A stretch of DNA of 64,000 bases, taken from the NCBI GenBank assembly GCA_963704335.1, contig OY969889.1, forward strand, positions 930,001 through 994,000, in the 5' to 3' direction. The position numbers and the translations under genes were made by a program. Position 1 is the first letter of the stretch; each line of letters opens with the position of its first letter. A model generated the notes under the pieces. That model had not been told where the DNA came from and made no database searches. It worked only from the letters and a program-made list of their open reading frames with translations. Below are positions 42,012 to 50,375 of the stretch, in pieces. This DNA comes from PALSA-612 sp963704335. GTDB taxonomy: Bacteria; Actinomycetota; Thermoleophilia; Gaiellales; Gaiellaceae.

Positions 42012-43718
42012 ATGGCCAGCCTGCCCACCAACGCCGACGTCGCCGCGCAGTTCGAGCTGCTGGCCGACATCTTCGAGCTCGAGGACGTGCAGTCGTTCCG
42101 CGTGCTCGCCTACCGGCGAGCGGCGACGCGGATCCGCGAGACCGGCACCTCCGTCGCGCAGATGGCGCTCGATGGCAAGGCGAAGGAGCTCCAGGGAGTC
42201 GGCAAGACGATCGAGGAGAAGATCGTCCAGATCGTCGAGGACGGTGAGGTCCACGCGCTGACGAAGCACAAGCAGCTCGTGCCCGCCGAGGTCGTCGAGT
42301 TCATGCGCATCCCGGGATTGGGGCCGAAGACCGTCCGCCGGATCTGGCACGAGCTCGGCATCACGACGCTCGAAGGGCTGAAGCAGGCCGCCGAATCGGA
42401 ACAGCTACGCACGCTGTCCGGCCTCGGGCCACGGAGCGAGGAGAACGTCCTGCGAGCCCTCGCCGAGGAGAAGCGTGAGACCGGGCCCCAGAGAGCGCTG
42501 CTCGGCATGGCGCTGCCCACGCTGCTGGAGGCGGTCGAGGAGCTCCGCGCCCACCCCGCGGCGATCAAGGTGTCGGAAGCGGGCAGCGGACGGCGCAGGC
42601 GTGAGACGGTCCGCGACGTCGACATCATCGCGACAGCCCGGGATGCCGACGCGCTCATCGCGCACTTCACAGAGCTGCCGTGGGTGGTTGAAGTGGCGGC
42701 TCGAGGAGGCACGAAGGCCACGGTCGTGTCGGGACACGGCCTCCGCTTCGACCTCCGTGTGGTTCCACCCGAGTGCTACGGCAACCTGCTCCAGCACTTC
42801 ACGGGCTCGAAGAACCACAACGTCGCCATGCGGGAGGAGGCTCAACGGCGCGGATTGTCCATCTCCGAGTACGGCGTCCTCGTCACCGACACAGGGGAGA
42901 CGATCACGCACAAGGACGAGAAGGAGCTGTACGAGTTCCTCGGCTACCAGTTCATCCCGCCGGAGCTGCGCGAGAACGCCGGCGAGCTCGAGGCGGCGCG
43001 GGAAAGGTCACTGCCGAAGCTCGTCGAGCTGCGCCAGCTCAAGGGCGACCTCCACGCACACACGACCTGGTCTGCGGACGGGCACAACACGATCGAGGAG
43101 ATGGCGCTCGCCGCAATCGAACGCGGCTACGAGTACCTCGCGATCACCGACCATTCGCACTACCTGCGAGAGGGTCGGATGGAGGCGCAGGACAAGGAGA
43201 TCGATGCGGTCTCGGAGCGCCTCGCGCCGTTCCGGCTGCTGAAGGGCGTGGAGGCCAACATCCGCGCCGACGGTTCGCTCGACGTCCCGGACGAGGTGCT
43301 CGCCGAGCGCGACTGGGTGGTGGCGTCGATCCACTCCGCATTCCACCGCGATCCGACCGAACGGTTGTGCGGCGCCATGGAGAATCCGCACGTCGACTCC
43401 ATCGGCCATCTGACCGGGAGGAAGATCGGTCGCCGTGAGGGCATGTCCATCGACCCCGGGCGCGTGATCGAGACGGCAGCGCGGACCGGGACAGCGCTCG
43501 AGATCAACTCCCAGCCCGACCGCCTGGACATGCCGGATCCGCTGGCACGGCTGGCGGGCGAGGAAGGCGTGCTCGTGCCGGTGACGAGTGACGCGCATCG
43601 CGAGTCCACGCTCGCCTACGTCGAGCTCGGGATCGGTCTGGCGCGCCGGGCCTGGCTGACGAAGAAGCAGGTCCTGAACACTCGCTCGTGGGCGCAGATC
43701 GAGAAGACGCTGAAGTGA
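42012..43718 (+). CDS. polX: DNA polymerase/3'-5' exonuclease, family X with PHP domain
   Basis: 568 aa from the ATG at 42012, the expected PolX length. N-terminal 8-kDa-like and HhH regions (KAKELQGVGKTIEEKIVQI, MRIPGLGPKTVRRIWHELGI); palm motif with RETVRDVDIIATARD and RFDLRVVPP, whose three catalytic aspartates are present; from about residue 340 the PHP domain with LKGDLHAHTTWSADG, ITDHSHYL, VEANIRADGS, VASIHSAFH and PVTSDAHRESTL (metal ligands). It fills short gaps in base-excision repair and has PHP-dependent exonuclease activity in bacterial relatives. GTGA overlap with the next gene. TATCAT at 41996-42001 may be its -10 box. Confidence 0.93.
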   Translation: MASLPTNADVAAQFELLADIFELEDVQSFRVLAYRRAATRIRETGTSVAQMALDGKAKELQGVGKTIEEKIVQIVEDGEVHALTKHKQLVPAEVVEFMRIPGLGPKTVRRIWHELGITTLEGLKQAAESEQLRTLSGLGPRSEENVLRALAEEKRETGPQRALLGMALPTLLEAVEELRAHPAAIKVSEAGSGRRRRETVRDVDIIATARDADALIAHFTELPWVVEVAARGGTKATVVSGHGLRFDLRVVPPECYGNLLQHFTGSKNHNVAMREEAQRRGLSISEYGVLVTDTGETITHKDEKELYEFLGYQFIPPELRENAGELEAARERSLPKLVELRQLKGDLHAHTTWSADGHNTIEEMALAAIERGYEYLAITDHSHYLREGRMEAQDKEIDAVSERLAPFRLLKGVEANIRADGSLDVPDEVLAERDWVVASIHSAFHRDPTERLCGAMENPHVDSIGHLTGRKIGRREGMSIDPGRVIETAARTGTALEINSQPDRLDMPDPLARLAGEEGVLVPVTSDAHRESTLAYVELGIGLARRAWLTKKQVLNTRSWAQIEKTLK

Positions 43719-44518
43719 ACTTCGGCTTCTCGGTGCCGACGTGGGGGGACTTCGACGAGCGCGCACTCGGTGCCCTTGCGAGCGAAGCCGAAGCAGCCGG
43801 CTGGGACGGCTTCTTCCTCTGGGACCACATCCTCTGGGATCCGCCGGGACGGGGCCTCGCGGATACGACTGTTGCTCTTGCCGCTGTCGCTATTGCCACC
43901 GAGCGAGTCCGCTTTGGCGCGCTCGTGACCCCGCTGCCCCGTCGGCGCCCATGGAAGTTCGCCCGCGAGACGATGTCGCTCGACCGGATGTCTGGCGGCC
44001 GGCTCGTCGTCGGCGTGGGACTGGGAGACGACTTCGAGCTCGAGCCACTCGGAGAACCCACTCCAGCTCGCCTGCGCGCGGAGCTACTGGAGGAGGGTTT
44101 AGAGGTGGTCACTCGCTTCTGGAGCGGAGAACCGTTCACCTACGCCGGCCGGCATTACCGGGTCGACGACGTCGGGATGCTCCCGGCAACGGTCCAGCAG
44201 CCGCGGCCCCCCGTGTGGGTCGGCTTCTGGTGGCCGAACCGCGCTCCTGCACGAAGGGCCGCCCAGTGGGACGGGATCGTCCCGTTGAACGGCGATTCGA
44301 TTGGCGAACCGATGTCTCCGGAGGGCGTCCGTGACTGCGTCGAGTACGTTCGCAGCCACCGGCGCGACGGGTCGCCGTTCGAGGTGGTCGTGAGCCCGCA
44401 TGGGGGTGACCCGAAGGCCTACGAAGACGCGGGCGCAACGTGGTGGATCGGTAGCGTCGATCCTGAAGAGCCCATCGCGACGGCAAGGGAGCGCATTGCC
44501 TTGGGACCTCCACGGTGA
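43715..44518 (+). CDS. LLM-class flavin/F420-dependent oxidoreductase
   Basis: 267 aa, GTG start (GTGA overlap). NFGFSVPTWGDFDERALG, GWDGFFLWDHILWDPP, VRFGALVTPLPRRRPWKFA, LSG-type MSGGRLVVGVGLGDDFE and RPPVWVGFWWPN are typical of luciferase-like TIM-barrel enzymes using F420 or FMN. Substrate unknown. A second member lies at 56207. Its neighbour downstream is a PLP decarboxylase (GTGA overlap). Confidence 0.82.
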   Translation: MNFGFSVPTWGDFDERALGALASEAEAAGWDGFFLWDHILWDPPGRGLADTTVALAAVAIATERVRFGALVTPLPRRRPWKFARETMSLDRMSGGRLVVGVGLGDDFELEPLGEPTPARLRAELLEEGLEVVTRFWSGEPFTYAGRHYRVDDVGMLPATVQQPRPPVWVGFWWPNRAPARRAAQWDGIVPLNGDSIGEPMSPEGVRDCVEYVRSHRRDGSPFEVVVSPHGGDPKAYEDAGATWWIGSVDPEEPIATARERIALGPPR

Positions 44519-45849
44519 CGGACTTCAGAGAGAACGGTCGCGAGGCGCTTGAATGGGCGGCGCAGTACCTGGAGCGTGTGGGCGAGCTGCCCGTGCTCGC
44601 GCAAGTCGAGCCCGGGTATGTGCGCTCGCGACTGCCTGATTCGGCGCCCGAGCAGGGCGAGCCGTTCTCCGCGGTGCTGAAGGACGTCGAGGAGATTCTC
44701 TTGCCGGCGATGACGCACTGGCAGCACCCGCGGTTCTTCGCGTACTTCGCCAACTCGAGCTCGGAGCCGGCCATTCTCGCGGAGCTGCTCGCCGCCACGC
44801 TCAACCAGAACGCGATCCTCTGGCGCACGTCGCCTGCGTCGACGGAGTTGGAAGGAGTCGTGCTCGACTGGGTGGCGGAGCTGCTCGGACTACCCGCGGG
44901 CTGGCACGGGCACATCGAGGACACGGCGTCGACGTCTACTCTGGTCGCGCTGGCGGCAGCGCGCGAGCTCGCTCCCGGTAAGCGGATCGTCGTCGCGTCG
45001 GAGCACGCTCACTCCTCGGTGGAGAAGGCGGTGAAGATCCTCGACCTCGAGCTGCGCCGCACGCCGGTGGACGAGGCCTTCCGGCTTCGCCCTGAAGCGC
45101 TCGACCTGGATGGGGCGTGCGCCGTCGTAGCCACGGTCGGCACGACGTCGACGACGTCGGTCGACCCGGTGCCTGCGATTGCGGATCTCTGTGAGGGTGC
45201 AGGCGTCTGGCTGCACGTGGATGCGGCGTACGCAGGGCCGGCGATGGTGTGCCCGGAGCTACGTTGGGCGTTCGAGGGTGTCGACCGCGCCGACTCGCTC
45301 GTCGTCAACCCCCACAAGTGGATGCTCGTACCGGTCGATTGCTCGCTGCTGTGGAGCCGCCGGCCGGACGCCCTTCGCGCAGCCTTCAGCCTGGTCCCCG
45401 AGTACCTCCGTACGCCGGACGCCGTCGACTCGCTCGGAGACTATGGCCCGGCGCTCGGGCGAAGGTTTCGGTCGCTGAAGCTCTGGGCCGTGCTGCGCTG
45501 CTACGGGCGGGAGGGCCTGCAGCGGCTCATACGGGAACACGTGCGGCTGGCGGAGCTGTTCGAGGGCTGGGTGCGGGCGAAGCCTGGTTGGGAGATCTCG
45601 GCGCCTCGGCACTTCTCGCTCGTCTGCTTCCGCCGGGACGGGTCGGACGAGGAGAACGAGCTGCTCGTCGAGCGCGTAAACGGAACCGGCGAGCTCTTTC
45701 TCTCGCACACGAAGCTCGGCGGGCGCTACGTGCTGCGGCTGGCGATCGGCCAGGAGCGGACGAGTGAGGACGATGTGCGGCTCGCGTGGGACGTGCTGCA
45801 ACGCGAGGCTGCCACCCTGTCTCGCACTCCAGAGGTCAGACGGCGCTGA
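44515..45849 (+). CDS. PLP-dependent decarboxylase, aromatic-L-amino-acid/tyrosine decarboxylase (group II) type
   Basis: 444 aa, GTG start. HWQHPRFFAYFANSSSEPAI, LLGLPAGWHGHIEDTASTST, ASEHAHSSVEKAVKIL, VATVGTTSTTSVDPVPAIAD, LHVDAAYAGPAM (PLP Asp) and LVVNPHKWMLVPVDCSLLW with Lys268 for PLP are the full group II decarboxylase pattern. It decarboxylates an L-amino acid, probably aromatic (Trp/Tyr/Phe/DOPA). No pathway partner is evident. It converges on the Nudix gene with a 14-nt overlap. Confidence 0.87.
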   Translation: MTDFRENGREALEWAAQYLERVGELPVLAQVEPGYVRSRLPDSAPEQGEPFSAVLKDVEEILLPAMTHWQHPRFFAYFANSSSEPAILAELLAATLNQNAILWRTSPASTELEGVVLDWVAELLGLPAGWHGHIEDTASTSTLVALAAARELAPGKRIVVASEHAHSSVEKAVKILDLELRRTPVDEAFRLRPEALDLDGACAVVATVGTTSTTSVDPVPAIADLCEGAGVWLHVDAAYAGPAMVCPELRWAFEGVDRADSLVVNPHKWMLVPVDCSLLWSRRPDALRAAFSLVPEYLRTPDAVDSLGDYGPALGRRFRSLKLWAVLRCYGREGLQRLIREHVRLAELFEGWVRAKPGWEISAPRHFSLVCFRRDGSDEENELLVERVNGTGELFLSHTKLGGRYVLRLAIGQERTSEDDVRLAWDVLQREAATLSRTPEVRRR

Positions 45850-46396
45850 GCTGGTCGAGCGCGGCGTCGTGTAGCGCAACCCGGTAACGCCAGAGCGCAC
45901 GACCTGTCTCCAGGAGCCGGTCGCGGATCGGGCCTGCCAGCTCGTCCGCCGTGCCCCAACGGGCCTCGGCGATCTCGTCCGTGTCCAGCGGATCGAGCAC
46001 GCTTGCCTCGGTGGTCGCGGAGAAGACATGCGTGACCCACGGCACCGACTGGTCGGCGAAGCGGAACACCGCCTCCGCACGCACGAGGTAGCGGTCTACG
46101 GAGATCGCCGCTCCCAGCTCCTCGAGCCCTTCACGGACGACGCCTTCGACGAAGTCTTCGCCGACCTTCACGCCGCCACCCGGCGTTCGCCAGATGCCCG
46201 GCTCGAAGTGCGGCTTGCGGATCAGCGCCAGCCGGTCGCCGTTCGTGACGAAGAGCGTGACATCGTGTCGCCGCCCCGGGCTGTAGGTGATCAGTGCGAG
46301 CTCCGGGTCCGAGACCTCGCCCTCCCACCGGAGGACGAACGGCTCGCCGTAGCGTTCCCGGACCGGCGCCAGCACGGCTTCGTCGACGTGCGTCAT
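45836..46396 (-). CDS. Nudix hydrolase
   Basis: 186 aa, ATG at 46396. RRHDVTLFVTNGDRLALIRK, then the Nudix box GGGVKVGEDFVEGVVREGLE followed by ELG (all catalytic glutamates present), and VTHVFSATTEASVLDPLDTD with downstream EIAEARWGTADELAG. An N-terminal extension of about 40 residues precedes the fold. Substrate unknown, a nucleotide-type diphosphate. Overlaps the trehalose-phosphatase gene by 4 nt (ATGA), so the two are co-transcribed. Confidence 0.83.
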   Translation of the reverse strand: MTHVDEAVLAPVRERYGEPFVLRWEGEVSDPELALITYSPGRRHDVTLFVTNGDRLALIRKPHFEPGIWRTPGGGVKVGEDFVEGVVREGLEELGAAISVDRYLVRAEAVFRFADQSVPWVTHVFSATTEASVLDPLDTDEIAEARWGTADELAGPIRDRLLETGRALWRYRVALHDAALDQLSAV

Positions 46397-47112
46397 AGCT
46401 GTGCGAGGACTTCGGCGAGAGCCTTCGGACCGTCCACGACGAGATCGGCACTCTCGGCCAGCTCCGCGGGTGCCTCATCCGACACGACTGCGACACGAAC
46501 GGCCATATCCAGGCCGTCGAGGCCGCGGAACGCGTCGAGGTCGGTCGTGTCGTCGCCGGCGTACAGCGCCCGGCGCAGGGCCACTTCGTCGAGCAGCCGG
46601 ACGATCGCCGTCCCTTTGTCGGCTTCGATGGGCGGTCGGATCTCGAGCACCCGGCGACCCCAGCGGGGACGCAACCCGTTCTCGACGGCGCGGGCCGCGA
46701 CGGCCCGAAGCGCGTCTTCGGCTGCGACGACGTCAGCCGCCGACCGATAGTGGAACGAGAGCGTGAGTCGCTTCCCGGCTTCCGCGGGCCAGTCGACGGA
46801 CGCGGCGAATCTGGCCAGCTGCTCCGCCCACTCTTCCGCGCCCGGTTCCAGCTCCAGGCCGTGCTCCCCTACGTAGCGAACGCCGTCGACGCCGACGACT
46901 CGCGCAGCGTCCGCGCCCGGCCGCCCGCTGAGGCAGGCGACCAGCCCGTAGCGCCTGACGAGGCTCGAGACCACGGCGCGCGTCTCCTCGGGTACCGCGG
47001 CCTCGTCCGGCCGGGAGACGATCGGAGCAAGCGTTCCGTCCACATCGAGGAGGACCGCCGCTTCCGCGGGGCGCTCGGCGAACCGAGCCAGGAGGTCGGA
47101 AGCCACGCTCAT
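46393..47112 (-). CDS. otsB: Trehalose-6-phosphate phosphatase
   Basis: 239 aa from the ATG at 47112; a GTG at 47106 is as likely, because the TATTGT hexamer ends 6 nt before it. HAD motif I VLLDVDGTLAPIV, VACLSGRPGADAARVVGV, GEHGLELEPGAEEW, VLEIRPPIEADKGTAIVRLL and YAGDDTTDLDAFRGL are diagnostic for OtsB. It removes phosphate from trehalose-6-phosphate. No otsA is in the window, so the synthase must be elsewhere or another trehalose route is used. Confidence 0.88.
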   Translation of the reverse strand: MSVASDLLARFAERPAEAAVLLDVDGTLAPIVSRPDEAAVPEETRAVVSSLVRRYGLVACLSGRPGADAARVVGVDGVRYVGEHGLELEPGAEEWAEQLARFAASVDWPAEAGKRLTLSFHYRSAADVVAAEDALRAVAARAVENGLRPRWGRRVLEIRPPIEADKGTAIVRLLDEVALRRALYAGDDTTDLDAFRGLDGLDMAVRVAVVSDEAPAELAESADLVVDGPKALAEVLAQL

Positions 47113-47118
47113 ACAATA
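47112..47118. promoter_or_regulatory. Symmetric bidirectional -10 element (TACAATA)
   Basis: TACAAT (47112-47117, plus) ends 6 nt before the GTG at 47124; on the minus strand TATTGT (47118-47113) ends 6 nt before a GTG at 47106, codon 3 of otsB as usually drawn. One TANNNTA sequence could thus drive both genes as leaderless transcripts with start points about 18 bp apart, the spacing known for divergent promoters with overlapping -10 boxes. Confidence 0.5.
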
Positions 47119-47123
47119 GGCCG

Positions 47124-47465
47124 GTGCGCCTCGTCCTCATCGGCCTCGCGGCGGGGTTCTTCGGGGCGCTCTTCGGAGTCGGCGGCGGGATCATCATGGT
47201 GCCGCTGCTCATCCTCTTGGCCGCGTATCCCGAGCGGTCGGCGATGGCCACCTCACTCGCGGCCATCGGGCTGATCGCCCTTGAAGGCGCGATCTTCTTT
47301 GCGCTGCACGGCGATGTCGAGTTCAAGTACGCGGCGCTGGTGGGCATCCCGGCCACCGTGGGCGTGCTCGGCGGCACGAGTCTCCAGCAGCGGGTGCCCA
47401 CGCGGACGCTCTCACTCGCATTCGCGGGACTGCTGGCTGCGATCGGCATCGTCCTCCTCGTCTGA
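47124..47465 (+). CDS. Half-size TauE/SafE-family membrane permease, first half
   Basis: 113 aa with about four membrane helices. LAAGFFGALFGVGGGIIMVPLL is the TauE/SafE (DUF81) repeat signature; MATSLAAIGLIALEGAIFF and TVGVLGGTSLQQRVPTRTL follow as in one repeat unit. Family members (about 240-270 aa) consist of two such repeats; here each repeat is a separate gene. The GTG at 47124 lacks a ribosome-binding site but follows TACAAT by 6 nt. Exporters of this family move sulfite, sulfoacetate or similar anions. The stop overlaps the next start as TGATG. Confidence 0.8.
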   Translation: MRLVLIGLAAGFFGALFGVGGGIIMVPLLILLAAYPERSAMATSLAAIGLIALEGAIFFALHGDVEFKYAALVGIPATVGVLGGTSLQQRVPTRTLSLAFAGLLAAIGIVLLV

Positions 47466-47839
47466 TGGAGAAGGTGGCGCTCGCCGTCGCGCTCGGCGTC
47501 GCAGCAGGTGTGCTCGCGGGCCTTTTCGGGGTGGGCGGCGGAATCCTGTTCGTGCCGACGCTGTCGCTGGCGCTCGGGCTCGACCAGCTGCACGCACAGG
47601 CCACCTCCCTGGCGGCGATGCTCCCCGTCGTAGCGGTCGGAACCTGGCGCCAGACCCGTTACGGCAACGTGCGCACGCGGTCGGCGCTCGTGCTCGGGCT
47701 GGCGGGTGTCATCGGTGTGGTGGCGGGAGGCTTCCTCGCCGAGTCGTTGCCGGAAGACGTGTTGGAGCGCCTGTTCGGAGTGCTGGTGCTCGGCGTGGCG
47801 GCCCAGCTGGCGTGGCGCGCGTCCCGGCAACCCAGGTAA
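47465..47839 (+). CDS. Half-size TauE/SafE-family membrane permease, second half
   Basis: 124 aa, about four helices. LGVAAGVLAGLFGVGGGILF and VPTLSLALGLDQLHAQATSL mirror the first half, confirming that this is a repeat unit and not a broken C-terminus. Its ATG at 47465 uses the last base of the previous stop (TGATG), so the two are made together and most likely assemble as a heterodimer equal to one normal transporter. There is no sign of a frameshift joining them: the first chain ends at a natural helix end and the second begins with its own start and helix. Confidence 0.8.
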   Translation: MEKVALAVALGVAAGVLAGLFGVGGGILFVPTLSLALGLDQLHAQATSLAAMLPVVAVGTWRQTRYGNVRTRSALVLGLAGVIGVVAGGFLAESLPEDVLERLFGVLVLGVAAQLAWRASRQPR

Positions 47840-47868
47840 AGCCTCGGGCGACAGCCGCGTCGTATTGC

Positions 47869-47874
47869 CATAAT
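47869..47874 (+). promoter_or_regulatory. Putative -10 box of a leaderless transcript (CATAAT)
   Basis: CATAAT ends 7 nt before the ATG at 47882, in the 42-bp gap after the TauE pair. It lacks the first T of TANNNT but is otherwise close to the consensus. No ribosome-binding site precedes the ATG. Confidence 0.35.
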
Positions 47875-47881
47875 CACCGCG

Positions 47882-49342
47882 ATGGTGGGCCTGCGGGGCT
47901 TTGCGCTCGCACTGATCGTGCTGCTCGGGATCGCGGCGCAGGCCTCGGCGGGCGCCGAGAGTGGCGCGCAGGAGCCCGCGACCTCCGCGTCGGCGTACGG
48001 CGTGAAAGTGCTCCTTCCCAACCAGCTGCCGATCGTCGCCGGGCTGGTCGACGGCGCCGCGACACAGGCGGCGTCACCCGTGGCGTTCGCGTACCCGGAA
48101 GACGGTTCCATCGTGCGCGCCGAGAGCGTTGCCGGCCGTTCCTGGGCCACGCGGGTGAACGCCCAGGCGCGCGCCGACCTGCGAGCCGTGTCGCTGTTCG
48201 GTGGCGAGGTGACAGTCGGCGCGGTCGTCGCCCGCACGCAGGCATCTGCCAAGTCGGGTGAGGAGAGCTTCGCCGGGACCAGCGTCACGAGCCTGACAGT
48301 GCTCGGCCAGTCGATTGCGCCGGCGCCAGACCTCCGCGTCCCGCTCGCCGACTGGGGGCACATCAACCTCCTTCAGGAGCGAACGGCCGGTCAGTCCACG
48401 CACCGCGGCTGGGTGACGGCGGTCGACGTCACGCTCGACGCCGATCACGCCGGATTGCCGGTGGGCACCCGAATCCTCATCGGCTACGCGGAGGCCTCGG
48501 CAACGGTGCTCAAGCCCACCGTCGCCAAGCCGGTCGTCACGGAGCCGGCGAAGCCGTCTGCAGCGCTGCCGCCGACCATCGTCGCACCGGTGGAACGTCC
48601 CGCGAGCAGGCGCGGCCTTGGGATTCCCGCTGACGTGGCGCGCCCCGGAACCACAGGCCCTTCCCCGCTCGTCCAGATCGCTCCCAACGTGACGAACCGG
48701 CTGACGGCTGCCGGCTACGTGTTCCCGGTCTACGGCCCGTCGGGCTTCGGCGACACGTTCGCCGCGCCCCGGGCGACGACGATCTGGCATCACGGGCAGG
48801 ACATCTTCGCGGCGCTCGGTGCTCCGGTGCTGGCGGTGGCCGACGGCACGGTCTACTCGGTCGGATGGAACCGCGTCGGCGGCAACCGGCTGTGGCTCCG
48901 CGACCGCGACGGCAACGAGTTCTACTACGCGCACCTGGCCGCGTTCTCGCCGCTCGCGGTCGACGGCGGGCGCGTGCAGGCGGGAGACGTTGTCGGATTC
49001 GTCGGCAACACGGGCGATGCGGAGACCACGCCCTACCACCTGCACTTCGAGATCCACCCGTCGTCGTTGCTCTTCCTCGGCTACGACGGCGTCGTCAATC
49101 CGTACCCGTACCTCCGTGCCTGGCAGCACGCGTCCGACGTCGACTTTCCGTCGGCGGCGGTGTGGGCTCCGACCCTGCGCGCGACCGGCCGAGCGCCGGC
49201 CGCCGGCGCCGTGCTCCTGCAGTCGACGGACATCTCGGTCGCCAACGGGCTGGACCCGGGCTCGTTGGCACGCGCGATCGCCCCGGCCGCTGGCGGCCGG
49301 AGCGTCGCTCGCGAGTTGCAGAGGTCGCTACGTAAGCGCTAG
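47882..49342 (+). CDS. Secreted M23-family metallopeptidase (LytM-like)
   Basis: 486 aa. The signal peptide (FALALIVLLGIAAQASAGA) is followed by a beta-rich domain of about 180 residues of unknown function, a proline/valine-rich linker (about 215-270) and the M23 domain: TIWHHGQDIFAALGAPVLAV (HxxxD Zn ligands), YYAHLAAFSPLAVDGGRVQAG, and TPYHLHFEIHPSSLLFLG with the HxH motif. It cuts peptidoglycan cross-bridges outside the cell. The N-terminal domain may target it to the wall. The gene abuts the convergent gene at 49343 with no gap. Confidence 0.85.
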   Translation: MVGLRGFALALIVLLGIAAQASAGAESGAQEPATSASAYGVKVLLPNQLPIVAGLVDGAATQAASPVAFAYPEDGSIVRAESVAGRSWATRVNAQARADLRAVSLFGGEVTVGAVVARTQASAKSGEESFAGTSVTSLTVLGQSIAPAPDLRVPLADWGHINLLQERTAGQSTHRGWVTAVDVTLDADHAGLPVGTRILIGYAEASATVLKPTVAKPVVTEPAKPSAALPPTIVAPVERPASRRGLGIPADVARPGTTGPSPLVQIAPNVTNRLTAAGYVFPVYGPSGFGDTFAAPRATTIWHHGQDIFAALGAPVLAVADGTVYSVGWNRVGGNRLWLRDRDGNEFYYAHLAAFSPLAVDGGRVQAGDVVGFVGNTGDAETTPYHLHFEIHPSSLLFLGYDGVVNPYPYLRAWQHASDVDFPSAAVWAPTLRATGRAPAAGAVLLQSTDISVANGLDPGSLARAIAPAAGGRSVARELQRSLRKR

Positions 49343-49777
49343 CTAGGCGGGAACGGTCTCGACCTGTTCCTGGCCGTTGTACGAGAACTCGCCGCCTGAC
49401 ACGCGCCCCTTCACCCAGCGCCGGGTCTCCGGGCCGGTGAACGGATTGAAGAAGATGCCGATGGCAACGCCGATGAGGATCAGGAAGACGTTCCGGAAGC
49501 CGTGGCCGTCCGACTTCTCTGCATCCTGCATCCGGTCGGCCGCGTTGCGCAACTCGGTGACCGCGCGCATGAGACTGTCCTGGACGTCCTCGTCCTTCGC
49601 GACCTTGGTGGCGAGCCCGGTCACGCCCTTCTGCGGCATGAGCTCGTCGTAGATCTCCTTCGCGGCAACGAACGCCGCGCGAAGGCTCTCGCGGAACTCC
49701 TCGTCCGTGATGGCCTTCTCGACGTACGGTCGTGCCGTCTCGGCGGCATCGCGAACCTTGCTCTGGGACTTAGCCAT
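49343..49777 (-). CDS. Small membrane-anchored protein of unknown function
   Basis: 144 aa from the ATG at 49777. The upstream extension in the same frame is not protein-like, and a GGGTGAAA sequence precedes this ATG. It is mostly helical and charged (VRDAAETARPYVEKAITDEE and similar), with one hydrophobic segment near residues 100-116 (NVFLILIGVAIGIFFNPFTG), then a basic-acidic tail. It looks like an inner-membrane protein with a long cytoplasmic helical part. No family recognised with certainty; similar short proteins are common in actinobacteria. Confidence 0.6.
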   Translation of the reverse strand: MAKSQSKVRDAAETARPYVEKAITDEEFRESLRAAFVAAKEIYDELMPQKGVTGLATKVAKDEDVQDSLMRAVTELRNAADRMQDAEKSDGHGFRNVFLILIGVAIGIFFNPFTGPETRRWVKGRVSGGEFSYNGQEQVETVPA

Positions 49778-49796
49778 ACGTTTCACCCCGCTTCCG

Positions 49797-49802
49797 TATC
49801 GT
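49797..49802 (+). promoter_or_regulatory. Putative -10 box of a leaderless transcript (TATCGT)
   Basis: TATCGT ends 8 nt before the GTG at 49811, supporting that codon as the start of the lipoprotein gene. It lies in the 33-bp gap between divergent genes. Confidence 0.35.
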
Positions 49803-49810
49803 TCGTTCGA

Positions 49811-50359
49811 GTGTACCCCCGTCGCCCACGCCTTATGCACGCCGCTTTCGCCGCCGCGCTGAGCGCGTTTGCAGTCGCCGGCTGCGGAGGCTCGGCCAGC
49901 GGCGAGGTCCAGGTGATCCCGCTACAGACGGTCAGTGGGCCGGGCTTCACATTCTCCGCCGCGGAGGACCGAGAGATCGAGCGAACACCGCGTTCCGTGA
50001 GCGTGCTGCCCGCAGAGGAGGGCAGCCAGGAGCTCGAGTCGGTCACGATCTTTCCGCTCATCAAGCCGTATCGCCCGGCCCTCTGGCCGCAGGCGGCGGA
50101 GGAGCTCGACGGCGTTGCCGGACGGCTCGCCAAGAGCCTCGGCGGCGAGCTGCAGGGGGAACCGGCGACGGTGCGGCGTGCGGGCATGCGCGGGCGTCTG
50201 TACGAGATCGCGTACGAGCGGGAGGGCGTCGAGCTTCGCCAACGGCTGACGTTGCTTCTGAGCAGGCGCACGGAGTACCAGCTGCTCTGCCGCTGGGAAG
50301 CGAGCGGCGACATGCCGGAGGCATGCAGGAACCTCGAGGCGTCCTTCAGGCGTCGATGA
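49811..50359 (+). CDS. Predicted lipoprotein of unknown function
   Basis: 182 aa. The GTG at 49811 gives a basic start (YPRRPRL) before the hydrophobic core and lipobox AVAGC near residue 25, followed by a Gly/Ser stretch; the ATG at 49835 would leave no charged n-region. The mature part has LQTVSGPGFTFSAAEDREIE and a two-strand pattern ending with a Cys-containing LLCRWEASGDMPEACRNLEA. It resembles small lipoproteins that bind envelope components, but I cannot name the family. It directly precedes the rhamnose operon. Confidence 0.65.
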   Translation: MYPRRPRLMHAAFAAALSAFAVAGCGGSASGEVQVIPLQTVSGPGFTFSAAEDREIERTPRSVSVLPAEEGSQELESVTIFPLIKPYRPALWPQAAEELDGVAGRLAKSLGGELQGEPATVRRAGMRGRLYEIAYEREGVELRQRLTLLLSRRTEYQLLCRWEASGDMPEACRNLEASFRRR

Positions 50360-50362
50360 CCG

Positions 50363-50368
50363 TACGAT
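50363..50368 (+). promoter_or_regulatory. Putative -10 box of the rhamnose operon (TACGAT)
   Basis: TACGAT ends 7 nt before the ATG of rfbA, in the 16-bp gap after the lipoprotein gene, with no ribosome-binding site. This is the leaderless TANNNT arrangement and would place the operon's promoter at the end of the upstream gene. Confidence 0.45.
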
Positions 50369-50375
50369 CCTCTGC

